This document shows, in pieces, positions 50,701 through 62,764 of a stretch of 64,000 bases of DNA. The stretch is from Crotophaga sulcirostris (Eukaryota; Chordata; Aves; Cuculiformes; Crotophagidae). The stretch covers positions 1,646,581-1,710,580 of the forward strand of contig VYZB01000014.1 in NCBI GenBank assembly GCA_013397455.1, written 5' to 3'. The notes beneath the pieces were generated by a model. The model had not been told where the DNA came from and ran no database searches. It saw only the letters and a program-made list of their open reading frames with translations. A program made the translations under genes and the position numbers. The stretch's first letter is position 1, and every line of letters starts with the position of its first letter.

Positions 50701-53700
50701 GTATTCTTTTTTTACATATTTCTAGAGACACAAGCAAGGAGAAAAATACACCGCACTTAACTGTATGTGAAGAAGCATGTAGAAAAGTTTTTTATATACT
50801 CTAATGCTTTACCTATACCAGCCATTCAAAAACATGGAATAGAGGTTGGCAACCAAGATCATGGTTATTGGTGATCTTTCCGAACTTCCCTTGCCCATAC
50901 TCTTAAGCTGCAGTTCATTGTAACAGAGCAAAGACAGACTCACTCAGTTCCGCAGTAAAACTTGATGCAGAGATGGAATCAATTCCACTGGGATGAAAAT
51001 GCTTGTTTCATTTTCAGAAATGAGTATTTGTGAAATTCTAGGAACAACATAAATGAGACAACACTGCCCATGTGCTGAGCCTTTCACAAGCAGACTCTGG
51101 GAGAGGAGACAGCTCGCTCCTCCTCAGTAGCAGTGTTGGAGAGGCACTGAGCTGCCAGGGTACACGTCTGCGACGCATGGCAGAGGCAGGTGCTCATACC
51201 CACACCAGCTGGTTCCCAAAGAAGTAATAAAAAGAAGTAGGGCACCCCAAAGCCTTCAGGAAAATATGTATTTTTTGCAACTCTCGTGGGTAATTACAAT
51301 GGATAATAGGTTTGTGGTTTGTGTCTTTGGGATTTGAAAAAATCCTAAGGCAACAGAAGAATTCAAGCTTTTCTTTTAGGCTCTCCAAGAAAACCCACAG
51401 GTTGGGTCACACAGGTGGAGACCTGCAGGGTGCAGGGTTTCAGTGGGGGAACGCCCATAAACCACAGCCAGTTTGGGACAGTTACAAAGTGGTTTGCAAC
51501 TTATTGCAGTAGGACTACAAACCTCAACTGATGTCAGGTGAACTCTGCTAAGAAACATAACTCAGAAGGTGACACACCTTCTCAAGAGGTAGCATTATTG
51601 AAAGATAAAAAATTATCTAGTCAGAAACAAAATAGGGTGTAAAGACACCAAACAAAGAAATCGCGTGCTGCCTGCTCTGCGGCATTCAGCGAGTGCATCA
51701 CACTGCGGATGAAGCACGGGAGGTGTCAGTTCCTCCCACCAGCAGCTGCCATCCACCGGAAAACAAGCAAGTCATTTAATCCATTTGGTGGATTTTGTGG
51801 GACTGAGTTCGGATTTCACAGGCCATGGAGGGCCTCAAATGGAACTATGGCTCTGAGGAAAGGATTTGGTCCTTAGCTATCAGGAGAGGATGCCAAGACA
51901 CAAGACAGATCACAACTGTGGAAAACCACACATTTAGGGGACTGTACTACCATGGACATGTGCCCATGTCACCTGCCTTGGGCTCCTGCTGTTGTAATGA
52001 GCAGAGGTCTCATTAATAGTCTGTAGAGTTAGGCCTTAATTTGCTTCATCCTAGTTTACAGGCAGCAAGCAGAGGAAATAAAGCCTGCCCTAGAAGTGCC
52101 CCTGTCTTCCCACTGCTGAAAAGGGGTGTTGGAGGTGGTTGCAGCAGGCACGCAAGAAAGATCTGAGATGAAAAGGTCAAAGGAGATACACAGATGCAGA
52201 GAACCTTCTATGTTTCTGTTCATGCAAAAGTGTCCTGGGCTAGGAAATACAATTCGGGTACTAGGAAAGGCACCTTTCCACTCTGCCTGTAGAAATGGAT
52301 TGAGAACAGTTTGCATCCATAACATGGCTTGGTTCCCAAGAGCTACTGAGCCTCCTCTGGGATTCCTCCCACAGTCAGAGTTGGATGTGTTCACTCACCT
52401 TCAGAATAGGATAACCAAAGTCATCAGACACAGACTGACAACACGGCCTGTTTCTGTTCACATTTGCTTCTTCTCCTCCCTTTCTGCTGACAGAACAGCC
52501 TCGCAGTCCCATCCCCTCGGAAGAAGCTGAGTTGAAGTGGGAGTGACAGCACAAACAGCTTTGATTCCTCCCAGACTTTCCTGTGCAGACTTTACAAAGA
52601 CAGTAAAACCTGCTTCCACTGATGCAGCTACTGTGCAGTTAGCTGACAGGTCAGCATCCCTACACATGCTGGCAGCAGTGGCTGGACCTGTCTTCCCCTG
52701 GAGCTACGACACGCTGAGAGAGGCTGTGTCTCTGATAACCCAAAGGCTCTCTGAGTGAATTCATCATTTCCTGTTATGCTCTAATTCCTGCCAAGCATAT
52801 AATACTCCCTCTGCTAAAAAACATCACCAGTAATTACTCTGCTTACGAAAATGGTGTTCATTTCCCCAAAAACACTGCAGCAGAAAGCACTGAGCAGCAG
52901 CTAAGGATTTCTTCCAACCTCTGGTGTTTCATGGACTGTCCATGTTTTGCTCCTACTGCTCCGAGACACGATGCGCAGTGCACGCAGACACCATCTTGCT
53001 TAACATCATGCTGCCAGCAGCACTAGGCAGCTGATGAAAGGCACCATCTCTCCCTCCAGGAGCTGCAACTCCCACGTCCTCAAACTGGCTACGGCAACAC
53101 TACGATTGCTGGCTGAGAGAAATATGTCTTGGAGAGCATCACATCTGCGTCTGAGTGTGCAAGGTGCAGAAGGAATAGGGTAAAGCTGACAGAGACTGCA
53201 GTAAAGCAAAGCCTGTGAAGGTTTGCTCTTGATATGCTTGCGGCTCACAAGCAGTCCCCGCAGAACCCCTTCCTGTGCCAGCATTGTGTCACTCAGCTGC
53301 CAGGGCACTGCAGCCAAGAGGGGCTGCTGAGGCCGACAGCACAGCTTTAGGAACCCAAAAAAAGGAATGATCTTTGCTATATGGCAAATTCAGAGCTTGA
53401 TTTCTGTTGTCTGTGCACAGCAGTGCACAGGGGAAGTGTTGTGGGGAAGTTGTAAGAAGGGATGGGAGATGGATTTAATCACATAATAGCTACTGATGGC
53501 CACGAGATGGCATTCCCACCCCAGAGATGTCCCTCTGCCATGCCTGCACCCAGGACCACACACTCCTCCCTGCCTGCCTCCCCACAGGCTGTGCTCTGCT
53601 GCAGAATCCCCTGGCTGGATCAGATGAAAATTTATGGCAGTGCTATTCACCACGATCTTTGGAGTATTAATGGGGAAAATAAGCAGTGTGATTACTTAGC

Positions 53701-54920
53701 GTGATTTAAATGACAACTGCTTTTCAAATGCCCTGTGCTCTCACTTAATACTATGATATTACAATTAGAGGAGAAAAGCTCAGCAGGAGGAAATAGAAAT
53801 GTAAGCCCAGCAACCTTTTACTGGGAGGTCTGAACTGAAAGAATAATTGCTTTTACACGGGCTGCCTATTCTATGTTCTTTATCAGTGTATCCACTCTGA
53901 ATACAGCATGAGTTAACAGTTTCATTCATGGAATGGGTCTGGGTGTTTTTACTGTCTTCGATTGTTATCTGTTCTTGTATAAGGTGACCACAATGGCATG
54001 CACATGCTAATCAAAGTTTCCTTTGGCCAAAGATGCTCCACTGAACCAGTCACAGAGCTGTTCATTTCACAGAATGATTATTTAATTCAGATATGCTTAA
54101 TCATGTCTATCAAATCTTATTACCCTAAAAGGTATAACAGACTGCAGCTAGCCAAGGTCTGGTCATGATTTAGGCTTACGAAGGTCTTGCACTGCCAGCT
54201 TTACAGAAATTCAGTGTCTCACAAGCACAGACTATGAAGAAGGAGAGAGAAATCCTCTGCCTGAAAATACAGATTGCTGGTTTTGTGTCAACCTAGTCTA
54301 GACCCTCCTTTATAAAATTTGGCAGAGGAGAGCAGCAAAGTATTTCCTAAATGTAAACATAGCAGAAAATGTCACAAGGTACCCTTCCAAAACCAGCCTC
54401 AGAGAGGAACAAGAGGTGTGAGACCACCTCTTGTTGTTGTATCACTGTGCACAATTTTGCTTTCCTATATTCTAAGCCAGGACCTAGGATAGGAAGTCCG
54501 GACCGAGACAGCAGCTTGGGATGGGGTTGGTCTTTCCTAACTTCTGACAGCCAGAAGCAAAGTCATCCTAGCGTCTCCTGGGTTGATGGGAATGAGTGCG
54601 CACTTCCAGCAGATGATGCCCACCCAGCCACCCTGGTCATAAGCATTTTCTCTGCTGTGAAATAGAAGCATTGTTCTAGTTTCATCAATAGGAAACCCAA
54701 AGCAAGGACTGAGTGAGCCATTGGCTCAGGGACACACAGCCACTGAGAAGAATTACAGCAAATATGCTAATATCACATCCTTTGTTTCAATGGGAGATCC
54801 ATCCATAAACATGTGTTTTGTGTCTCTGGCCTGACAACAATCGTAGGGCTCAGCAACCCCTGATTTGCAGGATTCCATCTTTCCTTTGGCAGCCATCAGG
54901 GGCTGGTGAGCCCTCTTCCC

Positions 54921-54957
54921 ACATCCTGATGGATCCCACATCCTGATGGATCCCACA
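54921..54957. repeat. 17-bp direct repeat, about 2.2 copies
   Basis: The unit cacatcctgatggatcc occurs twice in tandem, followed by a partial third copy (cac). It is a short minisatellite-like slippage product within a CADPS intron with no visible function. Confidence 0.85.
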
Positions 54958-56731
54958 GTTGCAGTGGCAGCTCCTCACCTCTTCCCATGGAGTGGGAGTT
55001 GCTGCAGATGCTCTCGGCTTTATTTGCCTACAAGGCCTTTTGACAAAGGTATGGAAGACCAGTGGGCTGGGCAAGACACATCTGTGCACCATGTCTTGTC
55101 TTTCACTGACTTCTTCAGTCTGACACACCTTGGAGCTGCACTGGAAGGGGTTCAAGAAAATGCTGTCATGTCTCTCTGCATTCCAGCCACGTTCATAAGC
55201 TCCTCTTTGCCTATGTAGTGACAACAGTCCAGAGCGCTCCACCTGTAGTGCTGCTGTTCACTGCGAGACCTACCACATTCACAAAGCCAACAGACCTCTC
55301 TGCCCTCATTTTACAGAAAGGACAGCTAAAATGTTGTGATATCACTGCCAAGGTTGGCCTTTCCATTAAACCATTCCCTCTTCCAGTGCTCTCTCCAGGC
55401 AGGAGGAGGCACAGTGCCAATTCTTTAAAGCATGCTCTCTGTCTCCCTACAGTGCTTTGCAACCAGCAATGGCAGTACCCTTCATTAAATAATAATGTGC
55501 ACTACTTGCACACAGCAGTTAATAAATAAACCAGCAACTGGGCACTTCTTACACATCTCATCCCCCGCCCTTCTTTCGGCAAGTGACGTGTGGAACTTGC
55601 ACTAAGGTATGGCTTAATTTTTTTTAAAACACTAACCACAAGCATTAAACAAGACGACTGAATACATCCCAGGACCTCTGTTTCGCAGTCCTCCTCTTAA
55701 TTTAGCACTATTACAGATCACTGAGTCTCAATCTCATTTCAGTATCCTTTTGGTCTTTACTAATCCATCTTAAGGTTGCAGGCATAGGAGCGATGAAGCA
55801 GACGGGTGTCGATGAAAATCGCCTTGGGCATCATCGCACCTTCTGGAATACTTACATTCGAATGTATGTGCTATCACAGGAATACATAATACCCAAGTGC
55901 ATAGGAACACTCAAGAAATTAGACAGCTGGCGAGAAAAGAGAGACATTCATCTGTGAAAGAGAAGGTACAGGAGCTCAACCCTTACTAGATACCAGAGGA
56001 TCCACGTGAAAGCAATGCTATGTATGCTGTAAAGGTCAGAGAAAACACAGTCAAAGCTTGCACTTACTTGATACCAGAGAACCCAACTACAAGAGGTAAC
56101 TCTATAGAAACAAGCCTTCATTATTCTTAACCACCATTCCTAGTGTAATATCTCTAGTACAGGAGAGAGGAGAGACTGCACACGAGACCCTCAGGAGCAG
56201 GACCATACCTGGGATCACCATCTGCAGTCCTAGCAGACGATTGCACTGCTGTACAGGAGGCTGCACCACGGCAATGTGGCTGTCTGAGGGATACCTGGGG
56301 CAAGGAAATCCCATGGGGCCTTGCCTTTCTTCTGAGGAAAAACTCAGCTGCTTAATCTAAAGCAGGTTTTTTGTCCCCCCATGGTCCCTGGGGTAGCAGC
56401 TGAGCCGTGCATGAACCACTCCTGCAGAGTAGCTATGAGGAAGCATCAGAAGATGTTCTGAATTCCTAATTAAAAAGGCCAGTAAATCACTTACGTGAAG
56501 ACTTCCCATAATAGATCACATGCTTGCACCTGGGTAATAACTTTTTAGTGCATTTTTTGCTGTGCTTAATGACTTGTCCACAACCTCCACTTTCGAAAAT
56601 GGGAACGTCATAGCATAAATCTCAGGAGCATTATGGAAATACTATCACACGCACAAAAGGGGATTTGAAGAGCAGGTCAGACTGAACTAATAGCAGAATC
56701 CTTCAGGCACAAAGCCATGCACAGTCTCATC

Positions 56732-56831
56732 GGAAAACTGGCTCCTAGACTTGTTAAATAGCTGTAAGTGAAGAAATATTTGGAAAACTGGCTCCTAGAC
56801 ATGTTAAATAGCTGTAAGTGAAGAAATATTG
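56732..56831. repeat. 50-bp direct tandem duplication (2 copies)
   Basis: Two adjacent copies of a 50-bp unit beginning ggaaaactggctcctagac start at 56732 and 56782. They differ at only one or two positions (cttgtt versus catgtt, and the last base), so the duplication looks recent. The unit resembles no mobile element I know. It sits deep in the 17.9 kb CADPS intron, far from splice sites. Confidence 0.93.
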
Positions 56832-59800
56832 TGTAGGGGATTTGGACTCCGCTTTGTACCTTTCCTCTCTAGGCTAAAAGTAACTCCCCTGAAGTTCCTG
56901 TCCCTGTCATTGCGACTTCTTAGCCTGGCAGCATCATGGGCTCGGAGCATCTGCACCGTGCTCGCAGAGAGCAAAGCTGGAGATGTCTCCTGGAAGACAG
57001 TTCCCCAAGAGCTGCTTCGAGGCAGGCTGACCCCCTGCTCTGACCCTCATGCCAGGGACAAGGGCCATATCTCAGAAGTGACGGTGTCTGAGGTTAGCTG
57101 TACCCAGGCTCAGTAACCTACTCTGATACATTTATAAGGCTTCCATAGGTTTCTTAAGGAAAAAGAGTTGTAAGCAACTGCACAGCTGTGAAACAAAATC
57201 ATGCAACTGGAAAGGCAAGCCAATCAGTCTGGGTAATTAAGACAGCTTATATTTAATGCTGAAGCCAACTAGAAGGAGGAGGATAAAAAGGTAAAAAAAG
57301 CACAGCTATCTCCTAAAATTTCCTTTTGCTTTGATTTTTTACTCAGTATCATGCATTTTGCTTACACAGGGCTTACCTCGGGATGCAAACCTAAATACAA
57401 ATGACTGCTTAAAACCCTGTAGCCACACAGGTCTTCTGCCAGAGCTTTGCTGTGGGTTGATACCTCTGCAACACAGCAACAGCTCTGAGTGCATCAGGTG
57501 ATGCTGGAAAGTCTAAGGAAGAAGTGTAAGATCCTCCTGCCTGTCCGTAGAGCCTGTAGGGCTGTCACAGCAGCCAGGACAGCAATGCCACAGGCTCTGG
57601 CCAGCCTCCTGGGCCACAGAACCACAGAGGTCTGGAAGCAACCTACCAGGCATGCACCAAGTGATATATAATATGACTTATGGGCCAACCTCTTCTCCCA
57701 TTCACATCAGTATAAACTCCTTCAGTTTAGTGGAGTTAAATTTGTTCTGCAGAGTATGGAATATTTGTCTGTAATTTATACATGCAACCTCATCTCAAAA
57801 GGACATTTCTCATTTTACCACAGGGAAGTGTTCACAGCACCTCCCAGTCAGCTGTGGCAGCAAAACACTGTGTGCAACAGAATACTCTTATCATGCTTCT
57901 GTTCTGTGCAAAGCCACTGAGCATCACTTCAAACACCAGGGCCTGAGGCAGGGGATTCCTGAATGAAAAGACCAGATCTTCTCCTTCTGCAAAGAGAGAG
58001 AGGGTCTCGCTCACCAGCCATCCTTCCCTTTGCTGCTCAGTGCTCATCTCCCAAAAATAGATGGTCACTGAAGGCACTAAGGAAGGATGCTGTGGAATTC
58101 CTGTCCCTCCTAATAGTCAGACAGAGAGCACTGATGGATTCGGCACACCAATTTGAAACTAAGACTCCAGCTGAGTGATAAGCTTGGAGGTTTGGCGCAG
58201 GGATCTGAGCAAGGGCAGCCTGTCTCAGCAGAGATAAGCAGCTGAGTTGTCAGAGCACCTTGAAAGCAAATCAGGGAGCAGCATCGGGAGTGAGCATGAA
58301 GATAAAACAGAGCACCCCTGTCTCCTAGTGCGGTGGCTAAGGCAACAGAGATGGAGAGGTTTTAAAGTTTACCAAAGACTTGACTTTATCAAGAGAGAAT
58401 TTCTGGAGAGGGCATGAGGCCCAAGCTCTTGGTCACAACAAACAACATAAGAAGTGAAATGGGGTCAGATGAGAGTCGTTGAGTGTCATCTCTCCAGCAC
58501 TGCCCTACAGCTCAAGGAAACGACATGGAAAAAAACCCCAGGCAATAAGGAGTGAACTTTTCTCCTTCAAAAATAAGCTCCATCCTCCTTTCTCACACTC
58601 TGAGCTATTGCACGACCCTTGCACTCGGTCTGAAGAGACTGCTCTGCAAGGGGGGATAAATAACCTCAAAATGAAGCCACTTCCAGGGTCAGAGGAGCAG
58701 CCCACACCTCTGCCCCTTCTTGGACATGCCAAAATGCCCAGACAGGCTGGCCAGATTCTCCCGCAGCCGGTTATCTGCTTTTAACCCAGTGGTTCAGCTG
58801 AGCTCAACACAGGTACACCTGATTTTCACTACTGCGAGCCAGGGGAGAACAAGGCTTATCTGCATGCTGAATTATGTCCAGGTAAATACACAGTATTTAT
58901 TCACAAGGCACGTCAGACCTTGCTGTTGTTTGGGTCTCTTTGTTTTCTTTTGTTCTGTTCACATCAGAGAAAGGCGATATGATAAGAAGATGAATCACTG
59001 GCACAGCCCACAAGAACTGCTACAAGCACAGGTCACTGTTTAAACATATCCAGCAGCCTCTTCAGACAGCGTAGGACAGGGGTGTTGTGGATGGACTTTT
59101 TGTGCTGTTCCCAGACCCCTCAACAACTTTGTCCTCAGACCGTGCAAACAGCAGCATGACTAATGCAGTTCCTGGAAGGGCAGTGTCAGGGATGTGCAGA
59201 GCCACCTCACTCTCCATGCTTTGCAGAGAGCAAACATCAGCCCAACATGCAGAGAAGACAAGGGGTATAAAACCCTCAAAGATCTGCAATCATATAACTC
59301 CAGTGTGAAAAGCAGTAAAATCCTGCTTGCACTGGGATCTAGGATTTTGTAGAGGCATCTGCGGGTTAGCTCAAAATACAAAGGCTTTTTCTTACACAAC
59401 TTATTAAAAGCACTGCTAATAATACACTGCAAGCCTGATCTGAAATAACCCTTGCTATTTCAGGTCTGGCTTTCTCTAGAACTCTGCTATCCCCCTGTAC
59501 CCGCGCTGAGGCAGATAATCCTCACATGAAGGGATTGGGCTTAAAATGTCAGGAATCCAACACGGAGCCTGAGAAGGAAAAGATGCCCAGTATTTACTGC
59601 CATCCCGAGCCACACTTCTCGCACACGACTCACCTGATCGCTCCATACGTGTGGCTGCTAACCCTGCTGCTACCCTGCCTCCTACAAGGTCTACAAACAG
59701 TATGCAAGCTCCAAAGTCACTAAGATGCTGCCAAACATCTTATTTGCCAAAACTGCTGATTTTGCACCAGGGAAGATCAAAGGCAAAGCAATCACAGACT

Positions 59801-62642
59801 TGGACCAGTGCTTTTGGAAGTTCTTCCCTTGCTGGGAAATTGTTTTTTTCTATCAGGGGTGTGGAGCCCAGGTTAGCCCAAGATATCCTACAAGGTTGTG
59901 TGGCCCTGTGACACTCTCCTTACCACCTCCCTAGGACATAGGGCTGTTGTAAAAAAGTGAAGTCTTCCAGTGATTCTTACTGTTCAAATATAGTTTTGTT
60001 CCCCTGATGTGTATGAGAAATTCAGTGTTTTGTAGCCCGTAGAGCCTCCAGATGATGGCAAAACTGATTTTTAGGTAGTTTGAAGAGTTACCACTTAATC
60101 TCAGAAAATACTGCCTGTTTCCAGAACTGTATTCGCTGTATCTTCTGAGTCCAGGCACTTAACTTGCCTTTTTTTTTTAAGCCTCTGAGATAGAAAACTT
60201 TTGGGATGTACAGGGGTAACCTGCTCAGGTATTTATACCTGCACAGGGTTGAGGCTCAAAATCCCTGCAGTGTGCTCCTCTCCCCAGACCAGGTAGCAAA
60301 CCCTGTCTAAGCACACAAAACCCGGGATGCCCAAGGAGCAAGCTCTCCTGGGGAGCCATCCAGGATGCTTTTGTTGATCCTTTATCAACAAGTATTTTAC
60401 TTATAATAAAAATTACCCAAGTGAACATGGTGTGAATCACCTTGGTGGGAGTGATGTCAGCATCTCAAGAGACACTCCAGAGGGTTGTTTTGGCTGAGCA
60501 CACATCTTTTGTCTGTAAGGTTGCATAGCTCAAAGAAAAGCACCAAAGACTTCTCTGAGCTGTTTCCATCATTGCCTTCATCATTGGAGTACCTCAGGCC
60601 TTTCAGGTCTTGTATTAAGCAACATGACAAACATATCACATGTGGTTCAATCTCTCTTTCCTTCTCTTCTGAAGAAGAGATGTAAGTGCAGTAAATTGCT
60701 TTCATAGGGCTTTGGTTTTCCCTGCCTGGGCTGTTGTGTCTGGGAGGGGAAGTAAGGTGAAAGAAGCACTTCTAATGCAGAGAAGAAAAAAAGGACAAGC
60801 TTTCTGTGATGGTCTCTGGTTTCTGTGCAAGGTTATTTTAGAGCCTGGTCTTGTGTGGTCTTTGGCTTTAGGAGTAGAAAGACTGAGGACCCTCAAGGAA
60901 TGCAACTGCCAAACCCACTCCCCTCCTAAGGAATTTCCATAAGTATCAGACCAAGTGATGGAGCAACCCAGAAGACTTCAGGCCTGACTTGCACATCCAT
61001 GGGAAGCCAGTGCAGAGAGAAGATGAGTGTGATGGACTTGCATAACTCGTATCACACCGCAGCATTCAGCATTGGCTACATTTTCCTGAGGGCTGATGGC
61101 TTCATGCCCAGACACTGTACATTTCATTATGATAAAAAGACCCACTCAATTAAAGAGCTCACTCCCGCAGCCCTTATTTTCAAAACAACACTTGTATAAA
61201 TGGCCCTATGGCTGATAGCAAGAAGGCTTGCATAAGGAAGGACAGACCCTTGGAGCAAAAGTGGGCTGCACAACCCAAGCTAAACAAGCACATGTAACCC
61301 AGAAATGTGCTTTTCAGTATGGGTAGTAGTAATTTCCCCTAAATAGAGTCCAACTTTCTTCACTGAAGCAACAAAAATGTCTAAAAAAGTCACAACTGCA
61401 GGTTATTATGGAAATTTTCTTCCAAGCACAGCTCTCCTACTTCCTTCTCTGAAGCAGATTCCGAAGTGTTTTGAAAAGTAAGCCAGGCTGCAGCACTTTC
61501 CCTGATTAGGAATATTGTTTTTAAACTGCTTACTGCAGATTCCTGCTCCTCCGGTACAGCGCAGAGCGCAAGGCATCAGCAGTTTCTGTGCCTCTGCGGG
61601 AGGACAACCACTCAGGGAAGGCAACCTGCCTTCGGCTCTGCTGTCCTCCTGCCTGCATCAGCTGGCCTTGAACTGTTTGCCTGCAGTCCTTGTGCACGTT
61701 AACACAACCAGATGTTTTTGGCTTTCCTTGGGAAGCTCCTAATAAAACACCACTAGGCCACTCGGAGGGAATGGGATATGGGAACAGAGAGGGAACATCC
61801 CAACAACAGCCCCTCCTGCACTGCTCCACGTCACTGGAGGAGATTTCATGTCACCTTGGCAATTTTCCACTGTGAGGATGCACACCAAGAATTTCATTTA
61901 AGTGTGAAATCTCCCTCAAATTCATACAGAGAGTGTTTCAAGTTAACTAATTCCACAGATTAGAAAGGAAATAAACCATTCATCATTTTCTCCTTCCAAA
62001 TTAACAAAGACCAATCACTACTAGTGTGCTTCTAACAACATCTAGGTAAGACAAAAAAGCCAAGTATAGGGTCAAGGCTGAGGATTTGGGGACCAGGTCA
62101 GAGGACAGAACAAGATTCTGCCCTTGAACTGGACCTGGACAGAGAGGCCCCAGATAAAGCTTTAACTGAGAGACTCAATTTCCCCAGGTCTTCTCTCCCA
62201 ACTCAAGCTGTGCTGCCAGAGCTTGTCCCTCCCTTTCTTGTAGGACCACCAAAACCCTGTCAGTGAGGATGAGATTATGCACCTGCAGCTGATGGCACCC
62301 GCTCAGATGGACACTCAGGCAAGTATTTACCTAAGCACATGCTTAACTCCATCCCTATTTAGCAAAGTACTTACGTATAGGCACAAATTTATGTCTCTAC
62401 GGCTACAAGAGACATAAGCCTGTCATTAACGCTTTTTTTCCCCCCTCGATCAGGGCTTATGTGCCATTCTTAGTCACAGGACGATGCTCTGCAAACATGG
62501 AAGACCACATTTCTCCTCTGCTCCTCAGAGTCCCCTCTGGTCTCACCATGCAAGAGCCAGAGGTGTCCACAGAGGCTCAGCAGCGCAGAGATGAGGCAGA
62601 GGAGAGTGTGTTGGAGAGAGCAAAAGGTAGAGCAAGACTTAC

Positions 62643-62764
62643 GTTGGCTTTGAGGCTTCAGCCTGGTCAGTCTGCAGCTTCTCCCCACCTTCGACTTCCA
62701 TGGTGCAGTACACAATGCGGTTGGGGGCCAGCGACTTCAGACCCTGCACCTCCATGATGACAAC
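62643..62764 (-). CDS. CADPS: CADPS exon: start of C2 domain
   Basis: This 122-nt exon encodes 40 full codons from [12 protein letters not shown] to QAEASKP and leaves two bases (AC) of a threonine codon. The acceptor reads ccccacag before GTTGTC and the donor is AC|gtaagt. The peptide is the first beta strands of the CADPS C2 domain ([15 protein letters not shown]). The CADPS C2 domain lacks a full set of calcium-binding aspartates and is thought to help membrane and dimer contacts rather than act as a classical calcium sensor. It is the most upstream exon of the gene in the window. The phase 2 end matches the next exon at 44730. Confidence 0.97.

Larger units (their letters stand above)
44731..62642 (-). 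other. CADPS: CADPS intron (17.9 kb) between the two C2 exons
   Basis: The longest intron in the window, bounded by gtaagt at 62642-62637 and ccacag at 44731-44736. No exon-like segment that fits the CADPS frame was seen. It holds a 50-bp tandem duplication (56732-56831), a 17-bp duplication (about 54921-54955) and stretches of mixed composition. A plus-strand open frame at 59662-59934 looks more protein-like than most but matches nothing I know. The other open frames in this intron (such as 49408-49932 plus) have no family resemblance and no splice context. Confidence 0.85.

Noticed and set aside
1697..62764. The gene could be CADPS2
   Set aside because: Several exons carry residues typical of CADPS ([50 protein letters not shown]) where CADPS2 is clearly different.
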